Shown here one piece after another: positions 32,698-40,520 of a stretch of DNA of 59,088 nt. The number at the start of each line of letters is the position of its first letter. The stretch's first letter is position 1. The DNA comes from Candidatus Omnitrophota bacterium (GTDB lineage Bacteria > Ratteibacteria > UBA8468 > B48-G9 > JAFGKM01). The DNA lies in NCBI GenBank assembly GCA_016928555.1, contig JAFGKM010000072.1:1-59088 (forward strand), in the 5' to 3' direction. A program made the translations under genes and the position numbers. Below the pieces are notes generated by a model. The model did no database searches, had not been told where the DNA came from, and worked only from the letters and a program-made list of their open reading frames with translations.

Positions 32698-33669
32698 TTA
32701 CGCTTTCCCGTTGCTGTTGAGAAGCTCGCACTTGGCGATGTACATCTTCTTCAGCTCTTCCCTCGCAGGACCGAGATATTTTCTCGGGTCGAATTCCTTC
32801 GGATTCTCAGCCATGTATTTTCTTATCATGGCGGTCATCACAAGCCGCCCGTCGGAATCTATATTTACCTTGCAAACATTGGTTTTCACCGCTTTTCTTA
32901 TCTGGTCCTCGGGAACGCCGGATGCGTTCTCCATCTTCCCTCCGTACCGGTTTATGATATCTATGTACTTCACCAGGACAGACGAAGCGCCGTGAAGCAC
33001 AATGGGAAATTTCGGGAGCCGCCTTTCGCATTCCTCCAGAATGTCAAACCTCAAGGGGGGGACGGACTCGCCGGGCTTCACCTTGAATTTATATGCTCCG
33101 TGGGAAGTCCCTATTGAAATGGCAAGGCTGTCAACACCCGTACGCGTGACAAAATCCTGTACGTCCTCCGGCCTCGTGTAATGGGTTACCTCGGAAGACA
33201 CGTGTTCCTCTATGCCTGCGAGAACTCCAAGCTCGCCCTCAACCGTAACGTCTTTTGCATGGGCGTACTCCACCACCTTTTTCGTCAGTTCCACATTGCC
33301 TTCGTAAGGAAGGGAGGAGCCGTCTATCATAACTGTGGAAAATCCGTAATCAATACAGCTTTTGCAGAGCTCAAAAGAATCTCCGTGGTCAAGGTTCAGC
33401 GCTATGGGTATCTTGCTCCCCAGCTCTCTCGCCATTGCAACGGCGCCCGGAACCATATATCTTAAAAGCGTCTGGTTGGCATACTGCCTCGCCCCTTTTG
33501 ATATCTGCAGTATTACGGGAGAACTGCACTCAACGCAGGCGGTTATAATCGCCTGTAACTGCTCCATGTTATTGAAATTATACGCAGGTACGGCATAACC
33601 CCCCGTTACCGCCTTTGCAAACAATTCGTTCGTATTAACCAGCCCCAAATCCTTATAACTCACAGCCAT
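32698..33669 (-). CDS. fba: Class II fructose-bisphosphate aldolase
   Basis: A 323-residue zinc aldolase. LNLDHGDSFELC carries the catalytic Asp and zinc His, VEGELGVLAG and VTHYTRPEDVQDFVTRTGVDSLAISIGTSHGAYKF the second metal site, and VLHGASSV the third. It cleaves FBP in glycolysis or makes it in gluconeogenesis. GGAGGGGG precedes the ATG. A consensus promoter lies at 33764-33792, so this is the head of a transcription unit that also includes pfkA, which fits their joint pathway. Confidence 0.94.
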   Translation of the reverse strand: MAVSYKDLGLVNTNELFAKAVTGGYAVPAYNFNNMEQLQAIITACVECSSPVILQISKGARQYANQTLLRYMVPGAVAMARELGSKIPIALNLDHGDSFELCKSCIDYGFSTVMIDGSSLPYEGNVELTKKVVEYAHAKDVTVEGELGVLAGIEEHVSSEVTHYTRPEDVQDFVTRTGVDSLAISIGTSHGAYKFKVKPGESVPPLRFDILEECERRLPKFPIVLHGASSVLVKYIDIINRYGGKMENASGVPEDQIRKAVKTNVCKVNIDSDGRLVMTAMIRKYMAENPKEFDPRKYLGPAREELKKMYIAKCELLNSNGKA

Positions 33670-33763
33670 TTTACCCCCTCCTTTATCCGGAACCCCCCGG
33701 TGTGAAATTCTTCAAGCGGGGAGTCATGATATGCATTTTTATTTCAAAAAGGATTGAAGTTCC

Positions 33764-33792
33764 ATTATAGAAGTTTTAAACCTCTCTGTCAA
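33764..33792 (-). promoter_or_regulatory. Consensus sigma-70 promoter of fba
   Basis: On the minus strand TTGACA (33792-33787), exactly 17 bases, then TATAAT (33769-33764): a perfect match in all 12 positions. Transcription should start near 33757, leaving a leader of about 88 bases that contains a CCCCG/CGGGG hairpin (CCCCG at 33720-33716, CGGGG at 33700-33696 approximately). Confidence 0.85.
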
Positions 33793-33822
33793 CTCTTCCT
33801 AAGATTGGACATTCCCGGCGGG

Positions 33823-34278
33823 TCAGCCCAGGCTTTCCTTGAATTGCTTGAGGCGGATTTTCAGGTTTTTATCGCCGAGAGCAAGTATCTGAGCCGAGAG
33901 AATTGCGGCGTTTTTAACCCCCGCCTTGCCTATCGCCATGGTAGCAACGGGCACGCCGGAAGGCATCTGGACTATCGCCAGCAGGGCGTCTATGCCCTTT
34001 ATGTCGCTTGTGGGCAGAGGCACGCCGATAACGGGCAGGGACGTCTTTGCGGCTATGACTCCGGGAAGATGCGCGGCCATCCCGGCACAGGCAATTATTA
34101 CGCCGAAGCCGTTTTCCTCTGCGTTTTTTGAAAACTCCATCACCTTGTCAAGCGTCCTGTGCGCCGACATCACGAACACCTCGTAAGGAATCTCAAATTT
34201 TTCAAGAAGCTCCTTCGCCCCTTCAACATAATCCATGTCGCTCTTACTGCCGAGAAGTACCGCTACCTTTTTTTCCAT
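33823..34278 (-). CDS. purE: N5-carboxyaminoimidazole ribonucleotide mutase
   Basis: A 151-residue class I PurE, normal size. The GSKSDMDYVEGAKELLEKF phosphate-binding start, the SAHRTLDK motif with the catalytic His, AGMAAHLPGVIAA and PVIGVPL are intact. It moves the carboxyl of N5-CAIR to C4 in purine synthesis. It overlaps the end of dapL by 16 bases. No purK or other pur genes are adjacent. Confidence 0.96.
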   Translation of the reverse strand: MEKKVAVLLGSKSDMDYVEGAKELLEKFEIPYEVFVMSAHRTLDKVMEFSKNAEENGFGVIIACAGMAAHLPGVIAAKTSLPVIGVPLPTSDIKGIDALLAIVQMPSGVPVATMAIGKAGVKNAAILSAQILALGDKNLKIRLKQFKESLG

Positions 34279-35423
34279 ATCTCTTTTATCCTCCCCGCCG
34301 CCTGTTTTATTCTCTCTTCGCCTATTGTGAAGGAAAACCGCAGATATCCTTCCCCCGAAGGTCCGAAGCCTACGCCCGGCGTCGCCACTATGCCGCCTTT
34401 TTCAAGAAAATAGTTTGCGCACTCTATTGAACTTCCCTGAACCTTCACCCAGAAATAGAAGGTGCCTTTCGGAGCGGAGACCTCAAAGCCCGCATCCCTC
34501 AGCCCGCGGGCGAGGGCATCGCGCCTTCCCCTGTATATCTTTCGCAGGTTTTCAACGGTCTCCTGACCTCCTTCAAGCGCTTCTATCCCCGCAAACTGTA
34601 TAGCTTCAAACGTGCCGGAATCAATGTTTTCTTTTATCTTTGCGAGAGCGGCGATGAGTTCTTTGTTGCCGCACGCCCACCCCACCCTCCAGCCGGTCAT
34701 GTTATACGTTTTGGAGAGCGAATTGAATTCTATGCCGACCTCTTTTGCTCCCGGGAGAGACAGAAAACTAACCGGCTTTTCCTCAAAATATATCTCGCTG
34801 TATGCGGCATCGTATACAAGTATTATGCCGTTCTTCTTGCAGAATTTTATCGCGTCAAGAAGGGAATCCTTTGTCGCAAACGCTGCCGTCGGATTGTTGG
34901 GATAATTGAGAAAAAGTATCTTCGCCTTTTGAAGAACGTCCGCAGGTATCCTGCCCAGTTCGGGGAAGAAAATGTTATCAGCCGTCAGCGGCATGAAAAA
35001 CGGCACCCCTTCCGCAAGCACAGTCCCTATGTGATAAACGGGATAGCACGGCTCCGGAACAAGCGAAACGTCCCCCGCATTCAGGAATGCCCACGGGAAA
35101 TGCGCAATGCCTTCCTTTGAACCTATAAGCACCGCAATTTCCTCGTCGGGATTTAAAACGGCGTCATAATTTTTTTTGTAAAAGCCGGCTATGGCTTTTC
35201 TGAATTTCGGGGTTCCTTTTCCCAGCGGATACCTGTGAAAAGCGGAATTATCAACGCCTTTCTTCATTGCCTCTATTATGTTGGCGGGAGTGGGAAGGTC
35301 GGGGTCGCCTATTCCGAAATCTATTATGTCAACGCCATCGGCAATCAGCTTTTTCTTTTTCCTGTCTATCTCCGCAAAAAGATAGGGCGGAAGTTTTTTC
35401 AGTCTCGCACTTGCCTCAAACAT
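34263..35423 (-). CDS. dapL: LL-diaminopimelate aminotransferase
   Basis: A 386-residue class I aminotransferase. Motifs: DFGIGDPDLPTPANII, YPVYHIG, LNYPNNPTAA, and the PLP lysine in SLSKTYNMTGWRVGWA. DapL turns tetrahydrodipicolinate into LL-DAP in one step and bypasses the DapC/D/E route. It is common in deep-branching and anaerobic phyla. It follows dapB and gives lysine and peptidoglycan DAP. AAGGAG precedes the ATG, and an R2 hairpin ends at 35438, 14 bases upstream. Confidence 0.93.
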   Translation of the reverse strand: MFEASARLKKLPPYLFAEIDRKKKKLIADGVDIIDFGIGDPDLPTPANIIEAMKKGVDNSAFHRYPLGKGTPKFRKAIAGFYKKNYDAVLNPDEEIAVLIGSKEGIAHFPWAFLNAGDVSLVPEPCYPVYHIGTVLAEGVPFFMPLTADNIFFPELGRIPADVLQKAKILFLNYPNNPTAAFATKDSLLDAIKFCKKNGIILVYDAAYSEIYFEEKPVSFLSLPGAKEVGIEFNSLSKTYNMTGWRVGWACGNKELIAALAKIKENIDSGTFEAIQFAGIEALEGGQETVENLRKIYRGRRDALARGLRDAGFEVSAPKGTFYFWVKVQGSSIECANYFLEKGGIVATPGVGFGPSGEGYLRFSFTIGEERIKQAAGRIKEIWKKR

Positions 35424-35437
35424 TCAATTTCTCCTTA

Positions 35438-35460
35438 GTGCGATGAATCGCACCGCTACA
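35438..35460. repeat. Dispersed hairpin repeat R2, copy 3
   Basis: GTGCGAT GA ATCGCAC then CGCTACA. Perfect 7-base arms. On the minus strand the hairpin ends just before the ribosome site of dapL. Confidence 0.85.
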
Positions 35461-35470
35461 AAAGACAGAG

Positions 35471-35491
35471 ATCCTGAATCAAGTTCAGGAT
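35471..35491. repeat. Small palindrome between dapB and dapL
   Basis: ATCCTGAA (35471-35478) pairs with TTCAGGAT (35484-35491) around TCAAG. It is followed by GACAAAAAA. On the minus strand there is no T-run after it, so a terminator role for dapB is unlikely. It resembles the GGATGAC-type ends elsewhere in the window. Confidence 0.5.
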
Positions 35492-35512
35492 GACAAAAAA
35501 GCGGCATAACCG

Positions 35513-36316
35513 TTACAGATTAGCCAGCTCCTTGATTAAATCTTCCATGTTGTACAGCCCGGCGGGCTTATTCCTTATAAACTTTGCGGCTTTCAACGCC
35601 CCGAGGGCAAATGACGCCCTGTTATAACACCTGTGGGAAAGCTCAACTACCTCGCCTTCCCCGCCGAAATAAACGTAATGCTCCCCCACAACGTCTCCCA
35701 TGCGCAGGGAGTGCATCCCTATCTCTCCGGAAGCCCTTGCGCCCGTTATTCCTTCCCTTCCGTACCTGACAACCTTGCCCGGATCCCTGCCTGAAGCGGC
35801 GCATATTATATCCGCTATCTTCTTCGCCGTGCCGCTGGGCGCATCCTTCTTGAAGCGGTGGTGAATCTCGGATATCTCAACTTCGTATTCCTTTAAAAGG
35901 ACTGCCGCAGATTTCACTATTTCAAAAAAGAGGTTTACGCCCATGCTCATATTGGGGGCGTAAAAAACGGGTATGGTTCCGGCGGCTTTTTTTATCAGGA
36001 AATACTGCTCGGGATTCAGACCTGTCGTGCCCGTCACGAAAGGAGCCTTTTTGCTCAAGCATATATCCAGGTATTTCACAGCCGCTTCAGGCGCTGAAAA
36101 GTCCATGACAACCTCCGTGCCCGTTATAACGGCGTCGGCGTTGTCGGTGATTTCAACTCCGGCGGGAGATTTTTTCCCTGCAAGAGGGTGTCCGGCGATC
36201 TCAATGCCTGCCTTTATGTCAAAACCTCCGTCCCTTAAGGCCAGTTCCGTTATGAGAGAACCCATCCTTCCTGCGGCTCCGCAAACTACTACAACTGTTT
36301 TTTGTAGAGCAGCCAT
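35513..36316 (-). CDS. dapB: 4-hydroxy-tetrahydrodipicolinate reductase
   Basis: A 267-residue reductase. The ATG at 36316 is preceded by GGGAGGGG; the frame upstream to 36427 is repeat DNA and is left out. NAD(P) site VVCGAAGRMGSLI (residues 9-21), the VTGTTGLNPEQ loop, FYAPNMSMGVNLFFEI, and the catalytic EISEIHHRFKKDAPSGTAKKI with two His and the Lys. It makes tetrahydrodipicolinate for DapL, the next gene. R3 with a nested module lies directly upstream. Confidence 0.95.
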   Translation of the reverse strand: MAALQKTVVVVCGAAGRMGSLITELALRDGGFDIKAGIEIAGHPLAGKKSPAGVEITDNADAVITGTEVVMDFSAPEAAVKYLDICLSKKAPFVTGTTGLNPEQYFLIKKAAGTIPVFYAPNMSMGVNLFFEIVKSAAVLLKEYEVEISEIHHRFKKDAPSGTAKKIADIICAASGRDPGKVVRYGREGITGARASGEIGMHSLRMGDVVGEHYVYFGGEGEVVELSHRCYNRASFALGALKAAKFIRNKPAGLYNMEDLIKELANL

Positions 36317-36329
36317 CTTTTTCCCCTCC

Positions 36330-36407
36330 CAAATTCCCTTTGAATTCCCCCTTTGACACCTGTCCGCCAAAGCCTTGGTGGCGGAAAGTGGGAAACAGGG
36401 AGATTTT
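36330..36407. repeat. Dispersed palindromic repeat R3, copy 4, with nested hairpin
   Basis: R3 outer arms (AAATTCCCTTTGAATTCCCC and the AGGGAGATTTT end) enclose an extra module where TCCGCCAAAG pairs partly with the CTTGGTGGCGGA segment. So another palindrome has inserted into the R3 loop, or the loop is variable. It lies 14 bases upstream of dapB. Confidence 0.7.
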
Positions 36408-36441
36408 CCACTAATTTCTCCCTGCATGTTTAAGAAAACGT

Positions 36442-37704
36442 CTATTCTTTTTCCCTCCGGATTCTTGCGCCGAGGGATGTAAGTTTCTCTTCAAATTTTT
36501 CATAGCCCCTGTCCAGGTGGTATATCCTGGATACTTCCGTCTCCCCTTCCGCCGCAAGGCCTGCAAGAACTATGGCCGCACTCGCCCTCAAATCGGAAGC
36601 CATCGTTTTCGCGCCTTTCAGCTTATCAACTCCCCTGATTATCGCCTTTGCGCCGTCAAGTGTTATATTGGCGCCGAGCCTGTTTAACTCGCCGACGTGT
36701 ATAAACCTCTCGGGAAAAACTTTTTCGGTAATGGTGCTTATTCCGTCCGAAAGCGTCAGAAACGCCATCATCTGCGCCTGCAGGTCCGTCGGAAAACCCG
36801 GGTACGGGAGCGTTATTACGTCAACCGACTTCCATTTTTTTAACTTCCTGGTAGTCAATGCGTCCTTCCCCGTCTTAAACGAAACGCCTGCCTCCTCCAT
36901 CTTGTCAAGGAAAGAAAACAGGTGTGAAGGAACAACGTTTTCAACCGTAATGGAACTGCCTGTTGCATAACCTGCAAGCATATAAGTGCCCGCCTCTATC
37001 CTGTCCGGTATTATTGAATATTCCACGCCTTTCAGTCTTTTGACGCCTTCTATCCGTATGCGGTGGGAGCCTTCCCCGTATATCTTTGCCCCCGTTTTCT
37101 TAAGCATCATCGCAAGGTCCACAATCTCCGGCTCGCAGGATGCAAATTCAATAATTGTCTCGCCTTCCGCAAGCGCGGCCGCAGTCATGATGTTCGCCGT
37201 CGCAAGGACGCTTGAACCGAAATTGCCGCCGAGAAAGATGGTGTTTCCCTTCAGTTTTTTCGCCCTGCCGACTATGTACCCTTCTTCATTTATGATATTC
37301 ACGCCGAGCTTTTTCAGCCCCTTTATGTGGAGGTCTATGGGCCTGGACCCTATGACACAGCCCCCGGGCATTGAAATGCGGGCCTTGCCGTATTTTGCAA
37401 GCAAAGGGCCGAGCAGGCACACCGAGCCCCTCATGGTGCTTACGAATTCATACGGGGCGGTATATTTGCATACGCCCGACGGGTCTATCTCAACGGTATT
37501 CTTCTCAAATTTCACGGATGCCCCAAGATATTCAAGAATCTTTATCAGCGTTCTGATATCCCTGACGTCGGGGATGTTGTGGAGGACCGTTTTTCCCCCG
37601 CATATAAGGCTTGCGGACATGACGGGCAGAGCCGCATTTTTGGCCCCGGAAATTTTTACCCTGCCCGATAGTTTTTTACCGCCTTCTATAATGAATTTTT
37701 CCAT
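36442..37704 (-). CDS. murA: UDP-N-acetylglucosamine 1-carboxyvinyltransferase
   Basis: A 420-residue enzyme with two inside-out alpha/beta domains; first committed step of peptidoglycan synthesis. Lys/Asn motif ISGAKNAALPVMSASL (19-34), the loop cysteine in MPGGCVIGSRPIDLH (fosfomycin target is Cys, present here), and GYPGFPTDLQAQMMAFL and GGYEKFEEKL-type ends. GAGAGGG precedes the ATG. It has its own promoter and two R2 hairpins in its leader. Confidence 0.96.
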   Translation of the reverse strand: MEKFIIEGGKKLSGRVKISGAKNAALPVMSASLICGGKTVLHNIPDVRDIRTLIKILEYLGASVKFEKNTVEIDPSGVCKYTAPYEFVSTMRGSVCLLGPLLAKYGKARISMPGGCVIGSRPIDLHIKGLKKLGVNIINEEGYIVGRAKKLKGNTIFLGGNFGSSVLATANIMTAAALAEGETIIEFASCEPEIVDLAMMLKKTGAKIYGEGSHRIRIEGVKRLKGVEYSIIPDRIEAGTYMLAGYATGSSITVENVVPSHLFSFLDKMEEAGVSFKTGKDALTTRKLKKWKSVDVITLPYPGFPTDLQAQMMAFLTLSDGISTITEKVFPERFIHVGELNRLGANITLDGAKAIIRGVDKLKGAKTMASDLRASAAIVLAGLAAEGETEVSRIYHLDRGYEKFEEKLTSLGARIRREKE

Positions 37705-37714
37705 CTACCCTCTC

Positions 37715-37737
37715 GTGCGATGAATCGCACCGCTACA
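37715..37737. repeat. Dispersed hairpin repeat R2, copy 4
   Basis: GTGCGAT GA ATCGCAC then CGCTACA, identical to the dapL copy. On the minus strand it ends 10 bases upstream of the murA ATG. Confidence 0.85.
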
Positions 37738-37740
37738 TTT

Positions 37741-37763
37741 GTGCAATAAATTGCACCGCTGCA
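37741..37763. repeat. Dispersed hairpin repeat R2, copy 5
   Basis: GTGCAAT AA ATTGCAC then CGCTGCA. Compared with copy 4 both arms have changed together (CGAT to CAAT and ATCG to ATTG), so pairing is preserved. It is in tandem with copy 4, three bases apart. Confidence 0.85.
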
Positions 37764-37775
37764 ATTATGCTTGAA

Positions 37776-37803
37776 ATTGTAACATTTAAGAGAATTACGT
37801 CAA
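37776..37803 (-). promoter_or_regulatory. Sigma-70 promoter of murA
   Basis: On the minus strand TTGACG (37803-37798), a 16-base spacer and TACAAT (37781-37776). The start is expected near 37769, just before R2 copy 5, so both R2 hairpins are transcribed in the murA leader. Confidence 0.65.
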
Positions 37804-37816
37804 TTTTCCCGCCGCT

Positions 37817-38698
37817 TCATCCCGTTTTCCGGAATACGGCTACCCTCTCTATTCCCGCGAGGTCTCTTTCAATGCCTGTGAGTTTCATGCCGCATTTAAA
37901 ACTTCTTATGAAATCCGCCTGGTTATATCCGATTTCCATGAGCAAAAATCCTTTCTCATGCAAAAACACGTCCGCCCGCCCCAGAATCTTCCTTATAACG
38001 GAAGTCCCGTCTCTGCCACCCGAAAGGGCCGTCAACGGCTCTCTTTTAACATCTTCGTCAAGGCCGGCTATGTCGGCGAGAGGGATATACGGAGGATTGC
38101 TGACTATCATGTGAAATCTGCTTTTCCCGGGAGGGAAAATGTCCGATTTATAAAATTTTATTTTGCTTTTCACCTTATGGCGCAGGGCATTGCAGTGTGA
38201 TACTTTCAGCGCTTTCAACGAAATATCGGTTGCCGCAATTGAGCAATTCTTAATCTCCTTTGCAAGCGATACCGCTATATTCCCGCAGCCGGAGCCTATG
38301 TCAAGGATGCGCGCGCGGACGGGTAAAAAATATTCCTTGTAAACAGATACGGCTTTTTCAACGAGAATCTCCGTTTCCGGCCTGGGTATAAGCACTCCCT
38401 TTTCCACGGAAAAAACATATTTGTAGAAATCAACCTTTCCGGTTATATACTGCAGAGGAGTATGCGAAGCCCTTTTGCCGAGCAGTTTTGAATATGCGGG
38501 AAGGATTCCCCGAGTGATGCGTTCATCATCCGCGTATATCCGGTGTACGGGCTTTTTAAGGAGGTGCGAGAGAAGAATTTCCGCATTTCTCCGCGGCTCT
38601 TCAACCCCGTTTTCTTTAAGAAACCTGCTGCCCGCCTTTAGTATTTCCGTTGAATAACGCCTGTTATTTGGCAGGAATTTTTGCAATTGAAAGCGCAC
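37817..38698 (-). CDS. prmC: Peptide chain release factor N5-glutamine methyltransferase
   Basis: A 293-residue SAM-dependent methylase. An N-terminal helical domain (about 15-75: RYSTEILKAGSRFLKENG, EEPRRNAEILLSHLL) is followed by the Rossmann domain with ILDIGSGCGNIAVSLAKE and the catalytic VSNPPYIPLADI. It modifies the Gln of the GGQ loop in RF1/RF2. The start is uncertain: GTG at 38698 overlaps the upstream TPR gene by 35 bases; a TTG at 38686 is also possible and no ATG fits. Confidence 0.92.
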   Translation of the reverse strand: MRFQLQKFLPNNRRYSTEILKAGSRFLKENGVEEPRRNAEILLSHLLKKPVHRIYADDERITRGILPAYSKLLGKRASHTPLQYITGKVDFYKYVFSVEKGVLIPRPETEILVEKAVSVYKEYFLPVRARILDIGSGCGNIAVSLAKEIKNCSIAATDISLKALKVSHCNALRHKVKSKIKFYKSDIFPPGKSRFHMIVSNPPYIPLADIAGLDEDVKREPLTALSGGRDGTSVIRKILGRADVFLHEKGFLLMEIGYNQADFIRSFKCGMKLTGIERDLAGIERVAVFRKTG

Positions 38699-40520
38699 TT
38701 GAAGCCGCCCCTCTTATTTCCGGATGAACATCCTCCTCGCTTAAAAATTCAATCAGCTCCCGCAGACGGTTGTCAGGATTCTGAATTAGGTATTCTCCGG
38801 CTATTCCTATAATCCCCTTGCGCAGATTTATTTCTTCGGACTGCATCGTCTGGGGATAATCCTGCCCGAGTCGTTCAATGAGAGTTTGTATACCGCTGAA
38901 GTCGCCGAGCCTTGCAAGGGTCAAAAGGTAATACAACCTTTCGTTTTCCACCCCGTATTCTTCCCATCCTTTGTTAACCGCGGAAAGCCCCGTTTTATCG
39001 CGTATCTCGCCTATCGCTCTTATCAGCTTAAGGGCAAATATCACTTCGTTTTTATCTTCGTCCGTTTCCTGATATACAGCCTGTTCATATACGGGATACC
39101 CTTCCATTCCTGGCCCCTGGCCCCATCCGGGCGGAGCCCCGGGAGGTCCTCCGAACTCCGGCGCGCGCACAGGTTCTGCCGCACTTCCGGGCATGGCTAT
39201 ATCAGTCCTTCTCTGTTCATGGGATGCCAAAAGCATTTCATACCGCCCCTTCTGCTGTAACAGCTCGGCAAGCTGAAGCTCCGCCTTTATCATCTCTTCT
39301 CTTTTGCTTTTCAGGGTGTCGTCTATCTTGCGCATATCCTCTCGCAGTTTCTTTATCTCCTGGACATTCAGTCCGGAAGGTTCCCCAGGCATAGAAGGAG
39401 GCGTCGCTCCTGGAGGCAGCATATCCATGGGCATACCGCTGAAATCCAGTTTACTCTGCAGCTCAAACCTCTTTTGTTCCTGCTCGGATATCTCCATATT
39501 CAGCTTAATTTTCTGAGCTTCCAGATTTTCCGCCTTCGTTGTTATCTCCTGAATATTCTTTTTCGCTTCTTCCCTGGCGGCCTTCCTGTCCTCCACCATG
39601 CCGTCCAGCACGGTCTTTAACACTGAAGAGACTTCCTGCGTCCTTGCAGAACTGATGCTGTCAAGAGCGTTAATCCTCATTTCGTACCGCTCATTCTTAT
39701 CCTTTACTATCCCCAGCAAAGTAACTACGCCCTCCGGCATTGCAGTCTTTCCCAGAGCCGTCATCATGTTTTTTCTGACTAACGCGTCCTTATCATTCAT
39801 TACAAGCCCGGTTATGTCCTCCGCCACCTTCGAAAGGTCGGCCGTGTCATATCCCAGCATCTTCGCGGATGCGTCTTGTCTAAAGGTTACCGTACCGTAT
39901 TTAACGCGCTTAATAAGCTGTTCCACCGGAATTTTTTCCTCTTCTTCCGCTATCTGCCCTTCCATTCCCGGCATCATCCCCTCAAACCCGGGAGGCATAA
40001 GGCCTTCTTCCGGGGGAATCTCTTCAATTTTCCCCTCTTCCTTCCTCTTGCGCTCTTCTTCTTCAAGGCGCGCCCATTTCTCCGTCATCTCCTTACTGCC
40101 GAGGGAAGCACGGATTTCATCGCGCAGTTTCGCCGCCTGCCTGCCCTTTATGGAAGAAGGCGCAATTTCTATTGTTTTTGTAAGTTCTTCCATCGCCTGT
40201 TCGGTCTTGTTTGTTGCTATGTAAAGCTGGGCGAGAGCATAATGATAATCGGGATTGGAATCTTCAAGTTCAACCGCTTTTTTATAATTATCAAGGGCTT
40301 CATCCCTTTTGCCTATTATGTAATAGGCTTCGCCGAGATAATAGTATGCGATTGAAGATGAGGGCTGTGCATCCCTGGCGCTTTCAAAAGATTTAATCGC
40401 CTCTTCAGCCATGCCCTGTTTAAGAAAAAACAGTCCTTTATTTACGACGTCGGCGTAATCGGCGGCAAAAAGAGAAGACGCCGCAAACAAAATCACGATA
40501 ATAAACAGTTTGTTTTTCAT
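38664..40520 (-). CDS. Exported TPR/HEAT scaffold protein between prfA and prmC
   Basis: A 618-residue protein. A signal peptide (~1-19, cleavage near LFAAD) leads to about three TPRs (20-130: GLFFLKQGMAEEAIKSFESA, YYLGEAYYIIGKRDEALDNYKKAVEL, YHYALAQLYIATNKTEQAMEEL). A charged stretch and a Pro/Gly/Met linker follow, then HEAT-like helices (~195-310), a long coiled coil (~310-360 and 385-440), another Pro/Gly-rich linker and a second HEAT block (~490-615). It is predicted to be periplasmic and to scaffold other proteins. It starts in an ATGA overlap with prfA and its end overlaps prmC, so it is translationally coupled to genes it seems unrelated to. Confidence 0.75.
   Translation of the reverse strand: MKNKLFIIVILFAASSLFAADYADVVNKGLFFLKQGMAEEAIKSFESARDAQPSSSIAYYYLGEAYYIIGKRDEALDNYKKAVELEDSNPDYHYALAQLYIATNKTEQAMEELTKTIEIAPSSIKGRQAAKLRDEIRASLGSKEMTEKWARLEEEERKRKEEGKIEEIPPEEGLMPPGFEGMMPGMEGQIAEEEEKIPVEQLIKRVKYGTVTFRQDASAKMLGYDTADLSKVAEDITGLVMNDKDALVRKNMMTALGKTAMPEGVVTLLGIVKDKNERYEMRINALDSISSARTQEVSSVLKTVLDGMVEDRKAAREEAKKNIQEITTKAENLEAQKIKLNMEISEQEQKRFELQSKLDFSGMPMDMLPPGATPPSMPGEPSGLNVQEIKKLREDMRKIDDTLKSKREEMIKAELQLAELLQQKGRYEMLLASHEQRRTDIAMPGSAAEPVRAPEFGGPPGAPPGWGQGPGMEGYPVYEQAVYQETDEDKNEVIFALKLIRAIGEIRDKTGLSAVNKGWEEYGVENERLYYLLTLARLGDFSGIQTLIERLGQDYPQTMQSEEINLRKGIIGIAGEYLIQNPDNRLRELIEFLSEEDVHPEIRGAASSALSIAKIPAK

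Noticed and set aside
35471-35491. Rho-independent terminator after dapL
   Set aside because: The hairpin is upstream of dapL on the minus strand and has no T-run on the transcribed strand.
36317-36427. N-terminal extension of DapB
   Set aside because: It reads through repeat R3 and its nested module; GGGAGGGG precedes the internal ATG at 36316.
36986-37723. 245-residue plus-strand open frame
   Set aside because: Antisense to murA, which is intact and well conserved.
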